Shown here piece by piece: positions 21,537 to 24,999 of a DNA stretch of 24,999 nucleotides; position 1 is the first letter of the stretch; each line of letters begins with the position of its first letter. The notes under the pieces were generated by a model. The model was not told where the DNA came from. It ran no database searches and was given only the letters and a program-made list of their open reading frames with translations. The translations under genes were made by a program, and so were the position numbers. This stretch comes from a virus. Location of the stretch: positions 1 through 24,999 of IMG/VR virus record IMGVR_UViG_3300009149_000255. The stretch is one strand, 5' to 3'.

Positions 21537-21963
21537 AATCTCTATATTCTTCAGGTAATCCCATACCATCAGCAATCTTATCAAATAACCCATCATGTTC
21601 TTTGTGTTTTGGTAGGTCCTCACCCACACAGGCATGAATTAATTCATGTACAATAACCCATTTAAGATATTCTTTATCATCCAAAGCTTTTGATTTAATA
21701 CCCATTAAACCATTTTTACCATTTTTAGGGTGATTAAAGCCAGCTATTTTCCCATCAACAATATCATCATCTATTTTAATGTCTATTGTAGGTAAGTCTA
21801 AATCTTTACCTGTAACATCTAAATAAACTTTTTTTAACTTTTTTTCTATTGAATTTTTTAAAGACCTGATTTGATTCAAATCCCCATTTTCTTCATTTAA
21901 AACAAATCTTTTAGCCTCACTAAGTAAGGTTCTTTTAATGATATTTTTAATATTTTCTCCCAT
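21535..21963 (-). CDS. SprT-like zinc metalloprotease with N-terminal tag
   Basis: This is a 142-residue protein. VIVHELIHACVGEDLPKHKEH (104-123) contains an HExxH zinc site (H106, E107, H110), and H123 with the following GLF fits the third ligand as in SprT/WSS1-type metalloproteases. The N-terminus (NIIKRTLLSEAKRFVLNEEN) resembles the tag of the small head proteins, with L-S-E-A matching the gp21 cleavage consensus very well. The protein may therefore be carried in the virion. The substrate is unknown; DNA-bound proteins are degraded by SPRTN relatives, which makes a DNA-associated role possible. A candidate promoter motif lies 6 bases upstream. Confidence 0.75.
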   Translation of the reverse strand: MGENIKNIIKRTLLSEAKRFVLNEENGDLNQIRSLKNSIEKKLKKVYLDVTGKDLDLPTIDIKIDDDIVDGKIAGFNHPKNGKNGLMGIKSKALDDKEYLKWVIVHELIHACVGEDLPKHKEHDGLFDKIADGMGLPEEYRD

Positions 21964-21969
21964 ATAAAG

Positions 21970-21978
21970 ATAAATATC
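21970..21978 (-). promoter_or_regulatory. GATATTTAT motif before the metalloprotease gene
   Basis: GATATTTAT on the minus strand, 6 bases before the ATG at 21963. It points into the metalloprotease gene and is paired with a plus-strand copy at 22032. Confidence 0.45.
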
Positions 21979-22031
21979 GAATATATCAAGATTGTTTTAA
22001 TAAAAAAAAAATAAACTTTTCCACATTACTA

Positions 22032-22040
22032 GATATTTAT
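22032..22040 (+). promoter_or_regulatory. GATATTTAT late-promoter candidate for the scaffold and capsid genes
   Basis: GATATTTAT lies 67 bases before the scaffold ATG at 22108, giving the longest leader in the window, A/T-rich and ending in A-rich sequence. No terminator is visible between scaffold and capsid genes, so this motif may drive both. Confidence 0.5.
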
Positions 22041-22107
22041 TTGAAAAATACGCATTTTAATGTGCTGATTTTTTAATAATAATAATTAAAAGCAAAAAAA
22101 AAGAAAA

Positions 22108-23310
22108 ATGGCTGAAACAAGAAAGTCTATCATCGATGAAGCTTTTATGGAAGCAGAAGCAATTGAGCAAGCTTTCAAGGTCAACTCAAAAGAAATACTG
22201 GCCCACACAATGGGTTCAGATATTGAACAAATGGTAAAGGAATCTTTAGAAGGTTCGAATGGCTTAAAAGAAGACGAAGATGAAGAGAATGTTGAGTTAG
22301 AGTTAGACTCTGATGAGGCCGGCTTAGATGCTGGTGACGACCTTGACCTAGAATTAGGTGATGAGGATGAAGATGAAATGGACATGGATTTCGACTTAGA
22401 AGACGAAGACATGGATATGGATTCTGAGGAAGACCTTGATGTAATAGACCTTACAGGTGAGGATGATGACAAAATCATTTCTGTGTTTAAAAAAATGGCA
22501 CCAGAAGATGAGATTGAAGTTGTTCAAACAGCTGATGGTGTAGAAATCAAGGATAACGAAACTGGTGCTGAGTATAGAATAGAACTTGGTGGTGATTCTG
22601 AAATGGAAATGGATGACATGGACATGGAACTTGATTTAGATGATGAGGACATGGATATGGATGACATGGATATGGATGATGAAGAAGGTGAAGAAATCGA
22701 ATACCAAATCGAACTTGATGACGAGGAAGATGAAGAAGGTGGAGAAGAAGGTGGAGAAGAAATGGAAGATGAAATGGAAGAAAGTTACGCTGGTAAACGC
22801 AGAAAAGGTAACAAATACCATGGAGCAGCTCATTTCCCAACAAACGAATCTAGAGCACCTAAGTTCTTAAAGTTAGTTAACGAAAACAAAGTTCTAAAAA
22901 ATAAAGTTAGTTCTATAGTGTCTGAAAACGATACTTTAAAAGAAGACTACAACAAAATGGTAGACGCTCTTAAAGAGTTCAGACAAAAATTAAATGAGGT
23001 AGCTGTTTTTAACAGCAATCTTACTTATACAGTTAGATTATTTACTGAACACTCAACTACTAAAGATGAGAAAGTTGATATTATCAAAAGATTCGATGAT
23101 GTAAAATCACTTAAAGAATCTAAAAATGTTTACAAAAACTTAGTGAAAGAAATTTCTAAAACTAAGGCTCCTTTAAAGGAATCTATTGATAATAGACTTA
23201 ATCAAACTAAAAGTAGTGGTTCAGCAACTGAAATAACTGAATCAAAAGTTTATGTAGATCCACAAATTGAAAAAATGAAAAAATTGTGGTCATACGAATA
23301 TAAACAATAA
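22108..23310 (+). CDS. Prohead scaffold protein (gp22-like)
   Basis: Forms the internal core around which the capsid assembles and is later cut up by the prohead protease. The 400-residue protein has a short helical N-terminus (SIIDEAFMEAEAIEQAFKV and MGSDIEQMVKESLEG), then about 180 residues of extreme Asp/Glu/Met composition (runs such as MDMDFDLEDEDMDMDSEEDL), an EMEESYAGKRRKGNK junction, and a C-terminal coiled coil (NENKVLKNKVSSIVSENDTL, later FNSNLTYTVRLFTEHSTTKD). The coiled-coil region and the place directly before the major capsid gene fit gp22. The acidic part is larger than in T4 gp22. IEQMVKES and KSLKES are possible cleavage sites. Confidence 0.85.
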   Translation: MAETRKSIIDEAFMEAEAIEQAFKVNSKEILAHTMGSDIEQMVKESLEGSNGLKEDEDEENVELELDSDEAGLDAGDDLDLELGDEDEDEMDMDFDLEDEDMDMDSEEDLDVIDLTGEDDDKIISVFKKMAPEDEIEVVQTADGVEIKDNETGAEYRIELGGDSEMEMDDMDMELDLDDEDMDMDDMDMDDEEGEEIEYQIELDDEEDEEGGEEGGEEMEDEMEESYAGKRRKGNKYHGAAHFPTNESRAPKFLKLVNENKVLKNKVSSIVSENDTLKEDYNKMVDALKEFRQKLNEVAVFNSNLTYTVRLFTEHSTTKDEKVDIIKRFDDVKSLKESKNVYKNLVKEISKTKAPLKESIDNRLNQTKSSGSATEITESKVYVDPQIEKMKKLWSYEYKQ

Positions 23311-23340
23311 TAACAACAAAAAAAATTAAAAACCAAAAAA

Positions 23341-24999
23341 ATGGGATATTTATTAAAATCAGGTGAAGTCGGAAATATCGGACTTAAACACCAAAAAGCA
23401 GTTCGTGAAGCAACTGTAAGCAAATGGGAATCTTTAGGATTCTTAGAAGGTCTTAATGGCCACGTAAGAGAAAACATCGCTTTGTTATATGAAAACCAAG
23501 CGTCTGTTCTTATTAATGAAACTACTGACGCTGGTTCTTCTGGTTCTTTCGAAACTGTAGTTTTCCCTATCGTAAGACGTGTATTCTCTAAATTATTAGC
23601 GAATGATATCGTATCTGTACAAGCTATGAACTTACCAATCGGTAAATTGTTCTACTTCGTACCTAAAATTTCTGAAAGAAATGGTGATGGTACTACAGCA
23701 CTTTCTACACATGGACAGCCTGTTATCGCAACTTGTCTTGACAGTACTTGTCCACCAACTAGTTACTCTGACGCGGTTAAAAACCTTTATGACCAATTTT
23801 ATAACGATGGTTTATTTGATCAATCAAAAGGTGCTTTTACAGCAATCACTTCAACACCAATTCTTGTGATTTGGACGGCTACTTCAGCTGAGTTTACAAC
23901 TGGTGTATCTGCATTCGCTGGTGATGGTTCTGTTAGAACTCAAATCGTTAAATTATGTGGTTTCAATACAGCTGGAGCAGGAAGATTAACTGGTCCTAAT
24001 GGAAATGAAATGGATTCTGAAGAGTTCTTAGCTTCTTTAGATATTACAACTAATAGTGTATTAGTAGACAAAGATAACAAGACAATTATCGCTTCTGGTG
24101 ATAGAGTTCCTTTTAGAGTTGTTACTCAAAGATATGGTAAAGGTATTGTTAACTACGGTGATATCTGTAGTCCTCAAGGATGTATTTACTTAGAATTAGA
24201 TTTAACTCACCCAGTATGTGTTGAGTGTGGTGATGGTACTTTCGATGGTTACATCGGAGCACAATCAGGTTCAACAACTATCGTTCCTGGTGCAGGTGTT
24301 GTTAATTTAGGTGGTACTTCATTCGTAGCAGTTTGGAGACAATATGAGTCTTTAGAACTTGAATCTCAAATGGGAGAAGTTTCTTTCGAATTAGATTCTG
24401 TAACAGTATCTGTAACTGAAAGAAAACTAAGAGCTACTTGGACTCCTGAATTAGCTCAAGACGTAGCAGCATTCCATAACATTGATGCTGAAGCTGAATT
24501 AACAGCTTTATTGTCTGAGCAAGTTGCAGCAGAAATTGACCGTGAAATCTTACGTGACTTACGTAAAGGTGCAGCATGGCAATTACGTTGGGATTACAAC
24601 GGATATAAGAGATTACCACAATCTAACGCTTACACTCAAAAAGAGTGGAACCAAACGTTAGTAACGGCAATCAACCAAATCTCAGCACAAATCCATAAGT
24701 CTACATTGAGAGGTGGAGCTAACTTTATCGTGGTATCTTCTGAAGTATCAGCTATTTTTGATGATTTAGAATACTTCCACGTATCTAACGCTTCTCCTGA
24801 GCAAGATAACTACAACATGGGTATCGAAAGAGTAGGTTCATTATCTGGACGTTACACTGTATACCGTGACCCTTACGCACCAGCTAACTCAGTGTTAATT
24901 GGACACAAAGGACAATCATTGTTAGATACAGGGTATATCTACGCTCCATATGTACCACTACAATTGACACCTACAATGTATAACCCATTTAACTTTGTA
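23341..24999 (+). CDS. Major capsid protein (gp23-like), 3' end beyond the window
   Basis: The main shell protein. The visible 553 residues begin MGYLLKSGEVGNIGLKHQKA and show the gp23 pattern: SKWESLGFLEGL, then ENIALLYENQASVLINE, SFETVVFPIVRRVFSKLLAND, MNLPIGKLFYFVPK, then the conserved core with FELDSVTVSVTERKLRATW, PELAQDVAAFHNIDAEAELT, SEQVAAEIDREILRDLRKGA, and NFIVVSSEVSAIFDDLEYF, down to APYVPLQLTPTMYNPF. A site L-I-N-E (57-60) before T61 fits the maturation cut that in T4 follows Glu65. The codon choice is richer in G and C than the neighbouring genes, as expected for a very highly expressed gene. It starts 30 bases after the scaffold gene with a leader that is nearly all A. The reading frame is open at the right edge. 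Confidence 0.97.
   Translation, partial: MGYLLKSGEVGNIGLKHQKAVREATVSKWESLGFLEGLNGHVRENIALLYENQASVLINETTDAGSSGSFETVVFPIVRRVFSKLLANDIVSVQAMNLPIGKLFYFVPKISERNGDGTTALSTHGQPVIATCLDSTCPPTSYSDAVKNLYDQFYNDGLFDQSKGAFTAITSTPILVIWTATSAEFTTGVSAFAGDGSVRTQIVKLCGFNTAGAGRLTGPNGNEMDSEEFLASLDITTNSVLVDKDNKTIIASGDRVPFRVVTQRYGKGIVNYGDICSPQGCIYLELDLTHPVCVECGDGTFDGYIGAQSGSTTIVPGAGVVNLGGTSFVAVWRQYESLELESQMGEVSFELDSVTVSVTERKLRATWTPELAQDVAAFHNIDAEAELTALLSEQVAAEIDREILRDLRKGAAWQLRWDYNGYKRLPQSNAYTQKEWNQTLVTAINQISAQIHKSTLRGGANFIVVSSEVSAIFDDLEYFHVSNASPEQDNYNMGIERVGSLSGRYTVYRDPYAPANSVLIGHKGQSLLDTGYIYAPYVPLQLTPTMYNPFNFV

Noticed and set aside
22086-22478. Minus-strand Ser-rich open frame of 130 codons
   Set aside because: Antisense of the Asp/Glu/Met-rich part of the scaffold gene; no supported start signal.
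23345-23353. GATATTTAT at the very start of the major capsid gene
   Set aside because: It lies inside codons 2 to 5, so it could not produce the full capsid message; probably chance.
1-24999. CRISPR array, insertion sequence or rRNA
   Set aside because: No regularly spaced repeats with unique spacers, no transposase or terminal inverted repeats, and no rRNA-like sequence were seen; the only repeats are coding repeats in acidic and Gly-rich proteins.

Overview
The window looks like the late (virion-assembly) region of a large, AT-rich, T4-like myovirus that infects a member of the Bacteroidetes, probably a flavobacterium. The phage assignment rests on five head and packaging genes that follow the T4 relative order: terminase large subunit (gp17-like), portal (gp20-like), prohead protease (gp21-like), scaffold (gp22-like) and major capsid protein (gp23-like, cut by the right edge). 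The host assignment is inference. Genes lack Shine-Dalgarno sites and instead have A-rich leaders, one gene is a DUF4494 protein typical of Bacteroidetes, and the leftmost gene has a TTG-N20-TAnnTTTG promoter of the Bacteroidetes housekeeping type. Gene spacing is tight, with many 1 to 10 bp overlaps.

Layout. 1-662 (minus): N-terminal part of a ClpC/ClpA-type AAA+ unfoldase. 772-3776: two small plus-strand genes (one KTSC domain), two minus-strand genes (one with a GX3 repeat helix) and a nucleotidyltransferase with a LETM1-like tail. 3803-8421: a small beta-rich protein, a very acidic repeat protein and two further conserved proteins, closed by a cluster of three hairpins ending in a strong terminator. 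8521-11923: terminase large subunit interrupted by a 442-residue intein with a LAGLIDADG endonuclease, plus a small basic protein. 11920-12713 (minus): two genes with a membrane anchor and coiled coil. 12806-17038: portal, a helical protein, a holin and three other small membrane proteins, with a tRNA-Ala whose 5' end overlaps the preceding gene. 17137-18728: a complete glutamine synthetase type II and an unknown protein. 18802-21184: prohead protease followed by four small genes. 21255-21963: a DUF4494 protein and a convergent SprT-like metalloprotease. 22108-24999: scaffold and major capsid protein.

Two recurring patterns tie the window together. First, many small proteins share an amphipathic N-terminus of the form K-x-(I/V)-(V/I)-(R/K)-L-T-E-S-(D/Q)-L-x-x-L-(V/T) ... 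(I/L)-x-E. It resembles the capsid-targeting peptides of T4 internal proteins, which gp21 cleaves after (I/L)-x-E. Four carriers lie directly behind the protease gene, so they may be proteins packaged in the capsid. Second, a 9-base motif ATATTTATA (often GATATTTATA) recurs in the short intergenic spaces, on both strands, pointing into the next gene. It is the best candidate for this phage's late promoter. Strong hairpin-plus-T terminators at 6221, 8462, 17053, 18731 and 21505 divide the region into transcription units.

The most unusual content is the full-length GSII glutamine synthetase in a late head-gene cluster, the intein that ends in Gln rather than Asn, and the family of tagged small proteins, one of them an apparent zinc metalloprotease.
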